45,050 nucleotides of DNA from Nocardia arizonensis (GCF_001310275.1 NZ_LGYZ01000124.1:1-45050), one strand, 5' to 3'; numbered from the stretch's first letter, positions 32,462 to 42,112 are shown. Numbers and translations are program-made. Notes: generated by a model not told the origin, from the sequence alone.

Positions 32462-32929
32462 ATGACCGCCGACCACCCGGGGCACGTCACCGAGGTCCCG
32501 ACAGATCCCGCGCAGATCACCAAGCGGCCGGACGATCCGCCGGTGCCGCCGGGCGCGCTGCTGCTGGAACTCGTACCGGTGCCTGTGGCCGATATCGACA
32601 AGGCGATGGCGTTCTATCGCGACCAGGTCGGATTCCGGCTCGACGTGGACGTTTCCCCCGCGCCCGGTGTACGGGTCGTCCAGCTGACCCCGCCGGGTTC
32701 GGCGTGCTCGATCCTGCTGTCCGAGGGCGTGACCGCGGCGAACGCGACTGTCGGCGGTCTGCGTGGGCTGCACCTGGTGGTCGCGGATATCGAGGCGGCT
32801 CGTGCGGGTCTGATCGACCGAGGCGTCTCGGTCGGCGATATCGAGGACGTCGGCGGCGGTGTGCTGTATGCCCACTTCGCCGATCCGTACGGCAACACCT
32901 GGTGCCTACAGCACATGCCCTGGCGATGA
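32462..32929 (+). CDS. VOC-family (glyoxalase-like) protein
   Basis: 155 aa from ATG 32462. Half-repeats ELVPVPVADIDKAMAFYRDQVGF (about 36-58) and GLRGLHLVVADIEAARAGLIDRG (about 100-122), closing with FADPYGNTWCLQHM. TAGGAT six bases before the ATG suggests a leaderless promoter. Substrate unknown. Its stop codon lies inside the first copy of the 56-bp repeat. Confidence 0.88.
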   Translation: MTADHPGHVTEVPTDPAQITKRPDDPPVPPGALLLELVPVPVADIDKAMAFYRDQVGFRLDVDVSPAPGVRVVQLTPPGSACSILLSEGVTAANATVGGLRGLHLVVADIEAARAGLIDRGVSVGDIEDVGGGVLYAHFADPYGNTWCLQHMPWR

Positions 32930-32977
32930 GTCTCGCGGCGGTTACCCGTCTGTATCCACAGATCCGATGGACGCACT
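32922..32977 (+). repeat. 56-bp direct repeat, copy 1
   Basis: Matches 42113-42168 at 54 of 56 bases. It includes the VOC stop codon (32927-32929) and the following bases, and ends shortly before the stop of the kinase fragment. Confidence 0.92.
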
Positions 32978-32991
32978 CTTGCAGCTGCCGG

Positions 32992-34247
32992 CTACAATTC
33001 CTCTTCACCGGGTGCCGGATCATCATCGATCAACCGCTCCAGCGCTTCCGCGACCTCCCGGGTGAGCGGGTCTTCGAATCCGCGCACGAGCAGTAGATCC
33101 TCGTGCAACTCGCTCAGCGTGGTGCGCGCCTCCATGCGATGACCGACGAGCGCGAGCAATCGCCCGAGAGCCAGCCTCAACTCGAGCGCCATTTCGCTGC
33201 CGTCACTCTGTGTCGCGCGCACGTCATCCAGCACCGCGCGCATGCCGGACAAGGCTTCGGTGAGTTCGCCGAGTTCGACTCGGCAGTCCGCGGCGAATTT
33301 GCGACATTGGATCGTCAGCTCGTCGGCGAAACCCTTCACCCGCGCGCAGGCCGCGGCAAGCGCATCGAATTCCGTTCTTGCCTTGCGGAATTCACCACCG
33401 AGGAAGCGCGCGAGCGCGATATCGAACCGCAGTTCCAGTACCCGCGGGCTTTCGGTGCCGAAGGCACGGCCCACCGGCTCGAGGATGCCACCGAGGACAT
33501 CGGCCGCCTGCAATGCGCGGCCCGCGCCGACCAAGTCACGGTACTCGGCCAGCAGATGACGCAACCGTTGCTCGAGCACCTCGTCGCTGATCGGAGCGGT
33601 GGCGGGCAGTGCGCCCTGGAATCGGGCTGTGCGCGGTATCCGCTCCGGACGCAGAGGCGGGTTGGGGCGTCGAAAAATGACGGTCGGATCGGGCACACCC
33701 GACAGGCGCCCATCGCTCGGTCCGACGGCCGACCCCGGTGGAGGCAGCAGCGGGAGCAGTCGCTCGTACACGTCCGCGGCGTCACCTGGTCGCTGTTCGG
33801 GGTCCTTGGCGAGCAGGTCCAAGACCAGCCGGTCCAATTCACCCGGTACCTCGGCACGCAATTCGCGGGGCGGAACGGGCGCGGTCGCGGCGTGATGATG
33901 CAGCACGATCGGCGCCGCACCATCGAACACCGTGTGGCCGCACAACATTTCGTAGAGAATGCAGCCGAGCGCATACAGGTCGGTGTGTGGTGTCGCCTTG
34001 GCGCCGATGGCCTGCTCCGGCGACATATATGCCACCGAACCGAGAATCGCACCCGTCGCGGTCGACTTCGGGACGCCTGCCGTGAGCAGCGCGGCGATAC
34101 CGAAGTCGATGATCTTCACGGTGCCGCTGGGCGTGACAAGGATATTGTCGGGCTTGAGATCGCGGTGGACCACCGGCAGCGCGTGCGCGTAGGAGAGCGC
34201 GGTCGCGATCTGCGCGGTCACCGCGACTGCCCATTCGAAGTGAACGG
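32992..34247 (-). pseudogene. Ser/Thr protein kinase without its N-lobe
   Basis: The reading frame is clearly a Hanks-type kinase from VHFEWAVAVTAQIATAL onward: HRDLKPDN catalytic loop, IIDFGIAALL, GSVAYMSPEQA, then a C-terminal region with helical repeat-like segments (YRDLVGAGRALQAADVL, LEFDALAAACARVKGF-type) and GEEEL-stop. Upstream of about 34247 kinase homology ends. The glycine loop and the ATP-anchoring lysine are absent, and the frame continues as low-quality sequence antisense to the ATPase gene. The 5' end was probably lost when the adjacent operon arrived. Confidence 0.7.
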
Positions 34248-34371
34248 TGCTCCCCGGGCGTGTGGGATGTTCTTCCGGAGAGAAGGTCCGACACCGCTTG
34301 TCTTCTCCGCACGTGCGGGGACGAAGTCCTAGAATTCCTTGGAGGGACAGCCGATTTCGGTAGGGGGATGT

Positions 34372-36774
34372 GTGCCACGGTTCGTTGAGCCACCCGCGCT
34401 GGTCGACCGTACGGATGAGCTCGCGATGTTGCTCGAGCATGTCGACAGGGCGGTTGAATCCGGGCGTAGCGCGGTGTTCGTGCTGCGGGGTGAGGCGGGG
34501 GTCGGTAAGACGAGCCTGCTCGCGAATTTCGCATATCGGGCGGTTCGGCGACACCGAGAGGTCGGTTTGCTGTCGGGGTACGGGCAGGCGATGTTGAATT
34601 CGCTGGCTTCCGATTCGTTCCAAGCGATTCGGGAGTGTCTGCGGTCGCTGACATCGTCGGCGGAACGGTCGGGGGCTGGGCGATTGGGGCGGGTGGCGTC
34701 GTCGTTTCGTCAACACGCGCCGGACTGGATCGAATCGGTCCCGGTGGTGGGGCATCTGCTCGCCGCGGGGGTGCGGACCGGTCAGGCATATGCGGCGTCG
34801 GGGCGGGGACCGTCCGAAATCGACAGCAGGCTGGATCAATTGCTTCGGCTCGTCGAGGATCTGGTGTCCGCCGGTCCCGTTCTGCTCGTGCTGGACGATC
34901 TGCATTGGGCCGACACCGCGACGATCGATCTGTTGACCAGGATGGCGTTGCGCGTCGACGGGCCGCTCATCATGGTCCTCGCGTACCGTCCCGACCATCT
35001 GCATTCGGTCGAACAGACACATCCGTTGCAGCGCACGGTATTGCGGCTGTGTCGGTATCGGCCCGAGACGGTGCTGATCGACCTTCCGCGATTGTCGAAC
35101 GCCGATACCGAGCAGTTGATCCGCAGGGCGGCGGGAGATGCCGCGGTGGCGCCGCACATCATGTCGCAAATCGTACGGCTGAGCGCCGGAAATCCCTTGT
35201 TCGCGGAATCGCTCGTGCGGTTGGGCGACCACGTGACAGGGCAGACGCCGCGGCAGATCACCGCTGTCCTGGAGGAGCGGCTGTCCTATCTCGACGGCGC
35301 GGATCAGCGGTTGCTCGAGATCGCGGCACTCGTCGGATACAGCTTCGAGGTCGAGTTTCTCGCACGACTCGCGCGCATGGATATCGATGACGTCTACGAG
35401 CGTCTACATGTTCTGTTCGAAGATCACGGGCTGGTCCGGCCGGCAGAGCCACGTGGAATCCACGACAGGTATCTGATCCACCATCCGTTGTTCGCCCAGA
35501 TTCTGCGTGAGCGAGGCGCTTCGAATGCGCCGAGGTGGCGACGTCATCACGCTCGTCTGCTGGAGATTCTGGAGTCCGAACCGGATTGGGACGACGAGAC
35601 ACATGTGCGGGCGGCCGCGGTGGCGGTGGCCGCGCGCGACACGGCCAAGGCCGGAGCGCTGGCATCGATCGCGGCGCGTCGGCAGTTCACACTTGGGGCG
35701 GTGTCCAAGGCGTGTGAACTGGCCAGGGTCGCGGTCGAGCACGCGCCATCGTTCGGCAACTCCGCACTGCTGGCCGAATGCCTGTCCGCCCAAGGCGAAC
35801 ACGTTGGCGGCACCGATGCCTGTGTCGCCGCGCTCGGCCATCTCGGGTCGATGGCGGTCCCGGCGGACGAGGAGGCTCGTGTGCGACTGCTGTGGGCCCG
35901 TAACCTCCGCATGACCGGCCGCTGGGACGAAACCGTCCGAGTGCTCGAGCAGTTCGTCGCCGCGCACACCGGTGCGGACGAGATCCTCGCCGAGGCGACC
36001 ATGTTGCGGGCCGAGGTCGCACTGTGCGGTCCGGTGCAGGACACCGCGCGGTGCATCGCCCTGTGTGACACGGTCGCGTCCATCACGGCCGACGCAAGGG
36101 TACGTTCCAGGGCATTCGGGCACCGGGGTCTCGCTCACCTCGCCGCCTACGATTCGGCGAACGCCGAGGATTGGCTGCTTCGTTCGATCGAAGCCGCCCG
36201 TTCGACGGGGCACCCGTATGCCGAGTACGAGGCGCTGCATTGGTTGAGCAAGAAGACCATGGCATGTCTCGAACTCGGCCGATCACGGGACTTGCTCGAC
36301 GAATTGGCTCGTATGTCACGCACCAGCGGGGTCGCCAGCGAGAATCCACCCCACCTTCGTGATTCGAGCAGAGTGCACGGTCTTCAGCATCGCTACGCGG
36401 ACTCCGCCGAGGCCTTCGCTCGCTATCTCGATCTCGTGATCCCCGGTTCGGTGGGCCGGGCCGAAGCCACACTGGCCTGTCAGATCCATGAACTGGAAAC
36501 AGTACACGGATTATTCGCCGGAGAACGTCTGCTCGCACATCTGCGGGATGTCTGCCTCACGGAGTTGCTGTCCCCCGAACGTCGCGCGCGGCTCACCGAT
36601 CACCTACGCACACTGGACGGCAGGACGCGCGACTGGGATCCAATGAGGTTCGCCATCACCGAACTTCGTGTCGCCCCCCAGGACGCGCATGCCGCAGACG
36701 CCATCTTCCGCTTCGATGTACCGAGTCTGCGGCAGCTGCGGGCGACGCCGCGCACCGGTGGTGTCGCGTCGTGA
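34372..36774 (+). CDS. STAND/AAA_16-type ATPase without an output domain
   Basis: 800 aa from GTG 34372, preceded by TAGGGGGA; TTG 34339 is an alternative. Walker A FVLRGEAGVGKTSLL (about 35-49), Walker B VLLVLDDLHWAD (about 172-183) and an arginine-rich sensor part give the AAA_16/MalT-like NTPase (1-330). The remaining 470 residues are helical, TPR-like repeats (LLWARNLRMTGRWDETVRVLEQFV, RAFGHRGLAHLAAYDSANAEDWLL). Related LuxR/MalT or BTAD regulators end in a DNA-binding domain; this protein ends (RATPRTGGVAS) without one. It overlaps the aminotransferase by GTGA. Confidence 0.85.
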   Translation: MPRFVEPPALVDRTDELAMLLEHVDRAVESGRSAVFVLRGEAGVGKTSLLANFAYRAVRRHREVGLLSGYGQAMLNSLASDSFQAIRECLRSLTSSAERSGAGRLGRVASSFRQHAPDWIESVPVVGHLLAAGVRTGQAYAASGRGPSEIDSRLDQLLRLVEDLVSAGPVLLVLDDLHWADTATIDLLTRMALRVDGPLIMVLAYRPDHLHSVEQTHPLQRTVLRLCRYRPETVLIDLPRLSNADTEQLIRRAAGDAAVAPHIMSQIVRLSAGNPLFAESLVRLGDHVTGQTPRQITAVLEERLSYLDGADQRLLEIAALVGYSFEVEFLARLARMDIDDVYERLHVLFEDHGLVRPAEPRGIHDRYLIHHPLFAQILRERGASNAPRWRRHHARLLEILESEPDWDDETHVRAAAVAVAARDTAKAGALASIAARRQFTLGAVSKACELARVAVEHAPSFGNSALLAECLSAQGEHVGGTDACVAALGHLGSMAVPADEEARVRLLWARNLRMTGRWDETVRVLEQFVAAHTGADEILAEATMLRAEVALCGPVQDTARCIALCDTVASITADARVRSRAFGHRGLAHLAAYDSANAEDWLLRSIEAARSTGHPYAEYEALHWLSKKTMACLELGRSRDLLDELARMSRTSGVASENPPHLRDSSRVHGLQHRYADSAEAFARYLDLVIPGSVGRAEATLACQIHELETVHGLFAGERLLAHLRDVCLTELLSPERRARLTDHLRTLDGRTRDWDPMRFAITELRVAPQDAHAADAIFRFDVPSLRQLRATPRTGGVAS

Positions 36775-37904
36775 AACAGTGCGGCTATGAGGATTTCCTC
36801 CTCGCGCCCGGGTTGCTTCAGTTCAACCACGCCTCCTACGGGGTCGTTTCACGAAAGGTGGCTGCCGAAGCAGAGGCGGTCCGCCTGCGCATCGAGTCGG
36901 ATCCGACCAGATATCTCGGGGTGGAGCTTCAGGGCCGGCTCCGCCGATGCGGTGAGGACACCGCGAGATTCCTGGGTGTCGATGCCGGACAAACGACACT
37001 CTGTGCGAATGCCACATCCGGTGCGGCAGCCGTCATCGGATCGGTGCCGCTGCGTTCGACGGACACGGTGGTCGTGCTCGACACCGAGTACCCGTCGGTG
37101 GTCGAGGCATGGAGGGTCGTGTGCGCTCGAGTCGGTGCGCGGTGTCAGGTACTCGAGGTTCCGCTCCCATTTCGCGGGGTCGATCGGCTCTTGGCCGATC
37201 TGGACGCTCACGTCACCACCGATGTCACCTATCTCCAGATGAGCCTCATCTCGTCGTCGGCCTCGTTGCGCCTGCCGGTCGGCGCTGTGTCGGAATGGGT
37301 GAGAAATCGCGGGGGCCAGATCGTACTGGACGCCGCACACGGGCCCGGACATGTCGAACTTGCGCCCGCGCTGGATGACGGTGTCGTCGCCGCGTTCGGC
37401 ACGCTCCACAAATGGTTGCCCACCGCGCGGCCGATCGGATTCATCTGGCTCGCACCGCGACTGGTCGAACTCGTTCGCCCCGCGGAAGTGTCGCTGACAT
37501 GGGGCGCGGCGAACCTGATCGAGCGATTCTCTTGGCCCGGTACTTTCGATCCCGCTCCGCGATTGTGTGTTTCGACGGCATTCGGGCAATGGACTCGATG
37601 GCGGGACGCGGGACACTGGGAGAACTGCGCGGCGCTCGCCGACGCGGCATCGTCGACCCTGACCGAACTCGGGATGGCCTCCACAGCGACGCCGGAATAC
37701 CGGGCGCCGAGAATGCGATCGTTCATCCTCGATCGCGTGACCGTCGCCGATGTGAAAGCTGCCCTCGGCCCGGCAGGCGTGCGGGTGTGGGTCGGGACCG
37801 CGCCATCGGGCCGGACTCTGCTACGGATATCCACACACATCTACAACGACCATGCCGATATCGATCGGCTCGTGAACCGACTCGCGGAGGTGCCTACCCA
37901 ATGA
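36771..37904 (+). CDS. PLP-dependent class V aminotransferase-fold enzyme (isopenicillin-N-epimerase-like)
   Basis: 377 aa from GTG 36771. N-terminal LLQFNHASYGVVS (about 14-26), PLP phosphate-binding TLCANATSGAAAVI (about 77-90), QIVLDAAHGPGHV with the PLP-ring Asp (about 182-194) and the Schiff-base lysine in FGTLHKWLPTARP (about 205-217). A C-terminal small domain ends with LLRISTHIYNDHADIDRLV. Members act as cysteine desulfurases, epimerases or ergothioneine-type lyases, so the substrate is unknown. Overlaps both neighbours by four bases, so it should be made in proportion with them. Confidence 0.85.
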   Translation: MKQCGYEDFLLAPGLLQFNHASYGVVSRKVAAEAEAVRLRIESDPTRYLGVELQGRLRRCGEDTARFLGVDAGQTTLCANATSGAAAVIGSVPLRSTDTVVVLDTEYPSVVEAWRVVCARVGARCQVLEVPLPFRGVDRLLADLDAHVTTDVTYLQMSLISSSASLRLPVGAVSEWVRNRGGQIVLDAAHGPGHVELAPALDDGVVAAFGTLHKWLPTARPIGFIWLAPRLVELVRPAEVSLTWGAANLIERFSWPGTFDPAPRLCVSTAFGQWTRWRDAGHWENCAALADAASSTLTELGMASTATPEYRAPRMRSFILDRVTVADVKAALGPAGVRVWVGTAPSGRTLLRISTHIYNDHADIDRLVNRLAEVPTQ

Positions 37905-38836
37905 CTGCTCCTCCTCCTATCCCCGAACGTCTCGAGAAGGCGATCATTTTCCTCAGAGGTGACCAGGACGGTCGGGCGTGGCTCGCCGCACTCCCCGAAC
38001 GACTCACCCGATACGCCGACCGTTGGAAACTCGACCTCGACCGCGTCGCCGACAGCGGCGCGATGTCGTGCTGCGTGTATTGCGCGACATGTGAGGGGAA
38101 ACCCGCTGTCCTCAAGGTCCCGGTCGACGAACAATCGGGCACCACCGAAATGCTTCTGCTGGAACGTTGGGGGCCGACCGGTGCGACACCGTCCATCCTC
38201 GAACGAGATCCCGACAGTGGTGTCTACCTGATGACGAGAATCGAACCGGGCGATATCGCGTGGCCCATCGGGTCACGGGTCGAATCACAGCGGTTCGGTG
38301 AGCTACTGAGTCGGCTGAACCGTCCCGCGCTACCCGAACTGCGTGAACTTCGGGATCTCGCGGACGTGACATCCATGCGAATGCGGTGGGCGCGCGAACG
38401 TTTCGTCGATCCGCGCTACACCGAAGCCATGACCCGCTTCGGCGCGCCCGACCGACTGGCAGAGGCGGGGCAAGTGCTGGACACACTTCTCGAAACCACA
38501 CAAACACGATTCGTTCTACACGCTGACCTCCAAGCCAAGAACATCCTCCGCGGGCAGGTTCATTGGCAGACCATCGATCCGCTGGGCGCGGTGGGCGATC
38601 CCAACGCGGAAGCCGCACTCTGGGTGGCGATTCAGGACGGCCCGGTCACCATCGACGACCGCCTGGAGCAACTCGCCGCGCACCCACTACTCGATCCGAT
38701 TCGTCTGCGGGCGTGGACGTATGTCTTCGCGGTCGTGGAGTACCGCCCGTATCTGCCGCCCTCCGGTGACCGAATCGAGGTGTTCGTGCGCAGCGCCGAA
38801 CCCAGCCACATGATCGATCTCGTGTGCGCGCGGTGA
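37901..38836 (+). CDS. Aminoglycoside/hydroxyurea-type phosphotransferase (APH-fold kinase)
   Basis: 311 aa from ATG 37901; the ATG overlaps the preceding TGA. GRAWLAALPERLTRYADRWKLDL (about 24-46) matches the N-terminus of streptomycin/hydroxyurea phosphotransferases. AVLKVP (about 70) carries the ATP lysine. The catalytic loop is FVLHADLQAKNILRG (about 205-219; HxDLxxxN), and the metal-binding segment is TIDPLGAVGDPN (about 224-235). The C-terminal EVFVRSAEP is family-like. It may phosphorylate an antibiotic or a metabolite made or used by the aminotransferase. Confidence 0.87.
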   Translation: MTAPPPIPERLEKAIIFLRGDQDGRAWLAALPERLTRYADRWKLDLDRVADSGAMSCCVYCATCEGKPAVLKVPVDEQSGTTEMLLLERWGPTGATPSILERDPDSGVYLMTRIEPGDIAWPIGSRVESQRFGELLSRLNRPALPELRELRDLADVTSMRMRWARERFVDPRYTEAMTRFGAPDRLAEAGQVLDTLLETTQTRFVLHADLQAKNILRGQVHWQTIDPLGAVGDPNAEAALWVAIQDGPVTIDDRLEQLAAHPLLDPIRLRAWTYVFAVVEYRPYLPPSGDRIEVFVRSAEPSHMIDLVCAR

Positions 38837-38953
38837 TGTGTGGTCGGACGATGGCGGATAGCGGAAATGCCGGTGTTCAACGGTGTCCGGCCCAGCGAAT
38901 CGGTTATGAACTGTATGCGTCGATCAGGACGAGTTATCCGGTGACCCGGCCCA

Positions 38954-40699
38954 CTATCCGAAGCGAAAACCGAAGAGTCCGCCCGTGTCGGTTTCATCGG
39001 TCAGGCGGGTTTCCAGGACATATGGCATCGAGTCGAAGAGGCCGTCACTCTGCGATTCGACAAGGGCCAGAAAATCGGAGTTCAAGCTGACAATGTACTG
39101 GAAACCTTTCTCCTCGGCCAGCCTGGCACCGATGTTCAGGCAGGACGCGACTTGTCGTCCGTCGATCGCGTCGAAGAGATGACTGTCGTGTACCAGGATT
39201 CGAGGCGCCCGATTCTCCCGCATGGCCGCCACCGCGCAGACCATATCGAGCATGAAAGTCTCCACGCTACGGATACCGGAACTAGCGTCACCAGAGATTC
39301 GAGGCTCGACAGACAGGATTCCCTTGGAGGTCGGAGAGACGAGGAGTGATGCTTCGCGGTCGCTGTAAATCTCCGCGCCGAGTTCGCTGAACAGTGCGAT
39401 CGATTCATCGAGTTTGTCTGCGTGTTCATGCGTTTCGGCCCGAACCGCCGTGACGAGTTCGGCGGTCTTCAGCTTGATCGTATCGCCGATGGCGCTGACC
39501 GACTGGGCAGCGTCGAGTCGCCTCTCGATATCTGCGACTTCCGCTTCACGTTGCGCGAGATCGCGTTGCGCGCTCAAGAACGTATCGAGCGCGACAGTCT
39601 CGCCGAGCAGCTGCATGATCTGTGCACGCTGCCGATCCAGGGTGCCGCGTTCCTGATCTATGTCACCGAGGCGTGATCGCACCGCCGCGAGTTCTCTTTC
39701 CAGAAATATCCGCCGGTTGCGGAGAACGGATTCGTGGAAGGCCGCGACATCCTCGTAGCGCCGCGTGACCGCGTCGGGAAGTACCAGACCGACCTCCGCG
39801 TACACGCGGCCGAGTTTCGCCGTCAGATCCGCCTTCTGCACATCGGACACCTCATCGCTGAGAGTGTCCCTGATCTCCCGTAAACGACGTTGTAACGTCA
39901 GCCCCTCTTCGTTGAGTTTGCGAATCGCCCGGCTGAATTCGTCGGCTTCCTTTTGGTGTTCGGCGTAGCGATCATCGACCTTGAAAGCACGCAGATCTTC
40001 TCGCATGCGGTCCCGGCGTCTCCGCGCAGTCGCCAGGCTGACCCGCAGTGCAGATTCGTCGAGAGAAAGGTGCGCGAGAGCGCCCTCCTGGACTGCCTTG
40101 CGAATCGCCTTGCTCTGTTTCGCCAGTCTGTCCAGTTCGCCCGCCCGGCCGAGCACCTCGGCGGACATACCCAACATGAATCCGAGCTTGACCCCCGATT
40201 CCCAATCGGACTCCGCGTGGTGTCCCTTTATCGGATTGCCGAAGTGGGTACGGATCAGCTGGGCCCATAGTTGGCCGGACGTCGGACGTGATACCCCGGT
40301 CGGTATACCGAATACATGACGTGACAGGAGTTCCTTCCAGTCCTCCACGCGCAAATCGATGTCACCGTTGGTTTTCGACCATCCGAGGACCTGCACCTTC
40401 CCCCCGGAGGACACAGCCCGGGTAACCGATACATCGTCACCTTCATCCGAGGACTGTCCGGGCAGGCGGAGCCGCGCGGTGAAGCGATGCTCCGACAGTT
40501 CGGGGGCTCGGAACTCCGGTGGCAGGTCGCCGCCGAAAAGATAGCGCAGGATCTTGACGAAACTCGTCTTGCCACTGCTATTCCGACTCTCGCCTTGTTC
40601 CGAGGCGGCGGTACGGTCCGCGACGAGAATATTGAGCCCGGCGTGGAATCGCAATTCCTTGAACCGCCGATCCGACGAAGCGAGTTCAACGAGGAACAT
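38954..40699 (-). CDS. ABC-3C system ATPase (DUF2326, SMC/RecN-like)
   Basis: 581 aa from ATG 40699. N-terminal half-ATPase with LNILVADR and Walker A SRNSSGKTSFVKILRYLFGG (about 39-58). A long coiled coil follows (about 190-420), then the C-terminal DUF2326 region: LDMVCAVAAMRENRAPRILVHDSHLFDAIDGRQ (about 460-492, Walker B/D-loop) and YIVSLNSDFLALVE. This is the hallmark ATPase of ABC-three-component conflict systems described by the Aravind group. It is predicted to sense foreign DNA or DNA ends. Overlaps the middle component by 14 bp. Confidence 0.85.
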   Translation of the reverse strand: MFLVELASSDRRFKELRFHAGLNILVADRTAASEQGESRNSSGKTSFVKILRYLFGGDLPPEFRAPELSEHRFTARLRLPGQSSDEGDDVSVTRAVSSGGKVQVLGWSKTNGDIDLRVEDWKELLSRHVFGIPTGVSRPTSGQLWAQLIRTHFGNPIKGHHAESDWESGVKLGFMLGMSAEVLGRAGELDRLAKQSKAIRKAVQEGALAHLSLDESALRVSLATARRRRDRMREDLRAFKVDDRYAEHQKEADEFSRAIRKLNEEGLTLQRRLREIRDTLSDEVSDVQKADLTAKLGRVYAEVGLVLPDAVTRRYEDVAAFHESVLRNRRIFLERELAAVRSRLGDIDQERGTLDRQRAQIMQLLGETVALDTFLSAQRDLAQREAEVADIERRLDAAQSVSAIGDTIKLKTAELVTAVRAETHEHADKLDESIALFSELGAEIYSDREASLLVSPTSKGILSVEPRISGDASSGIRSVETFMLDMVCAVAAMRENRAPRILVHDSHLFDAIDGRQVASCLNIGARLAEEKGFQYIVSLNSDFLALVESQSDGLFDSMPYVLETRLTDETDTGGLFGFRFG

Positions 40700-40940
40700 C
40701 AGCTCGCCTCAGTCTGCCGTCATCGGCCGCATCTATCATGCCCATCGCATATAGGGAGGCCAGCGCCAGCGAGAACCAGTCGAAAGTGATCCGCCCCGAA
40801 TTCTTCGACATCCCTTGACGAGCGGTGTAGCGCTCCCAGAGCATCGAGACCGACAGCGGTTCACGCAGTTCTTCGAGCAACTCCGAACCCACCGTGATCA
40901 GGGCTCGTTCGGGTGCGATCCCTTTAGTGGGCAAGAGCAT
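40686..40940 (-). CDS. ABC-3C middle component (MC6-like)
   Basis: 84 aa from ATG 40940 (the frame is open nine more codons). MLLPTKGIAPERALITVGSELLEEL, then SVSMLWERY and ITFDWFSLALASLYAMGMID, is the conserved pattern of the short winged-helix middle component family 6 that links the effector to the ATPase in ABC-3C operons. Overlaps both neighbours (17 bp with the effector, 14 bp with the ATPase). Confidence 0.8.
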   Translation of the reverse strand: MLLPTKGIAPERALITVGSELLEELREPLSVSMLWERYTARQGMSKNSGRITFDWFSLALASLYAMGMIDAADDGRLRRADVPR

Positions 40941-41901
40941 CGGGCACCTCCACGTCAGACGTCGCACCCCGGGGTCCGGGGGGCACCTCGAAAATATGGC
41001 AGGAATCGAAGAAATAGGACACTACCGCGAAGGCCGCGTTGGCCCGCGTGCCGTCCATCCGTACATTCGGACCGGCCACCGCGACATACAGCCGCTCGAG
41101 TATCTCCCCCGGGTCTGCGGTGACCGTGCGCGCTTGCTCGTACAGACCACGGAACCGCTCACCGTGCGCATCGAGGAGCCCGGGTTCCGATGCCTGCGCG
41201 TACCACAGGTCGATCTGTGGAGCGAGCAATCGGCCGTAATTGAACTCCGCTCGACTGGCATCGGCCAGTTCGTTGAAATCCATCTTGTTCGCCGGGACCG
41301 GCAGCACGGCATCCAACGGCGCGGCGACCGGCCCCACGGTGCCCAGGGCGTCGAGAAGGGGGATGAGATCGGCCAGTTCCACATTCGCGACACCGGGCGC
41401 TCCGGGGAAGACCTCGTTCAGGACCTCCATACCCAATTTCGAGACGATGTCGGTCCACAGCTTCTCCGTGGTGAATATCCGAACTGTCAGCGGTCGTCCT
41501 GAATGCGGACCGTGCGTGCGCTGAAGTTTTGTCGCTACTCTCGACGCGAGCGGACCCACGGGAACATTGGTCACGAACCGCCAAGTGTGGAAACTTGGCC
41601 ACTGGTCGAAGGCCCGCGCGAAATCCTTCTCGATCTTGTTGGCCAGCTCACGTTCCGCGTCTCGCCCCGGCCGCTGCCCGTAACAGGCGTAAGCGATACT
41701 CCCCGATTCGGCGAGCCCGTCACAGCCGCCGTCCCCGAACCGGCCGGTCGGCGCAGGATTCAGGTAGTCATCATGGAATCGCCCGAGCACCGCGGCGACA
41801 TAATCCTCGAACGGGACGCCGGATTTAACGCACTCCCGTTGATGGCGAGCGTAATACCAGTCGAGCCAATTGGCGGTCAACAAGATCGGCAGTTCCCCCA
41901 C
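40924..41901 (-). CDS. ABC-3C effector with PD-(D/E)xK nuclease-like N-terminus
   Basis: 325 aa from GTG 41901 with GAGGGGG upstream. The N-terminus FEDYVAAVLGRF (31-42, Glu32), then GRFGDGGCDG (53-62, Asp57 and Asp61) and AYACYGQRP (70-78, Gln76), follows the E..D..(Q/E)xK order of restriction-like nucleases with a Gln/Arg variant. The C-terminal 150 residues (FNELADASRAEFNYGRLLAPQIDLWY) are the ABC-3C C-terminal domain shared by such effectors. First gene of the operon. Predicted to cut DNA when the ATPase detects an invader. Confidence 0.8.
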   Translation of the reverse strand: MGELPILLTANWLDWYYARHQRECVKSGVPFEDYVAAVLGRFHDDYLNPAPTGRFGDGGCDGLAESGSIAYACYGQRPGRDAERELANKIEKDFARAFDQWPSFHTWRFVTNVPVGPLASRVATKLQRTHGPHSGRPLTVRIFTTEKLWTDIVSKLGMEVLNEVFPGAPGVANVELADLIPLLDALGTVGPVAAPLDAVLPVPANKMDFNELADASRAEFNYGRLLAPQIDLWYAQASEPGLLDAHGERFRGLYEQARTVTADPGEILERLYVAVAGPNVRMDGTRANAAFAVVSYFFDSCHIFEVPPGPRGATSDVEVPDALAH

Positions 41902-42112
41902 AAGTCCCCCTCGGCATCCATAGCAGATCGCTCCCAGAGTACTCGCTCCGCAGCGGCGGTATTACTGGCGATGAGAACCGGCGGGCCACAGCCTTGCCCT
42001 CGCCCACGCGCCTCGGCGGGACGGATGAGCGAGGCGATCGACTCGAGCCGACCGTGCTTGACCATGGTCGAATCGCGGACCGCACGGGGACGGCCGATTC
42101 CGGGAGTCGAAC
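41902..42112. other. Gap upstream of the ABC-3C operon
   Basis: No gene supported on either strand. It must hold the ABC-3C promoter, reading left. An extended -10-like TGCTATGGAT on the minus strand lies about 15-25 bp before the GTG. Confidence 0.4.

Noticed and set aside
32922..32977. 56-bp repeat as a tRNA 3' end (attachment site)
   Set aside because: I could not fold it into a tRNA arm or find a tRNA nearby; kept only as a direct repeat.
34248..35232. N-terminal 330 codons of the long reverse frame running into the kinase
   Set aside because: Not kinase-like, rich in Arg/Pro/Gln and antisense to the STAND ATPase; the kinase homology begins only at about 34247.
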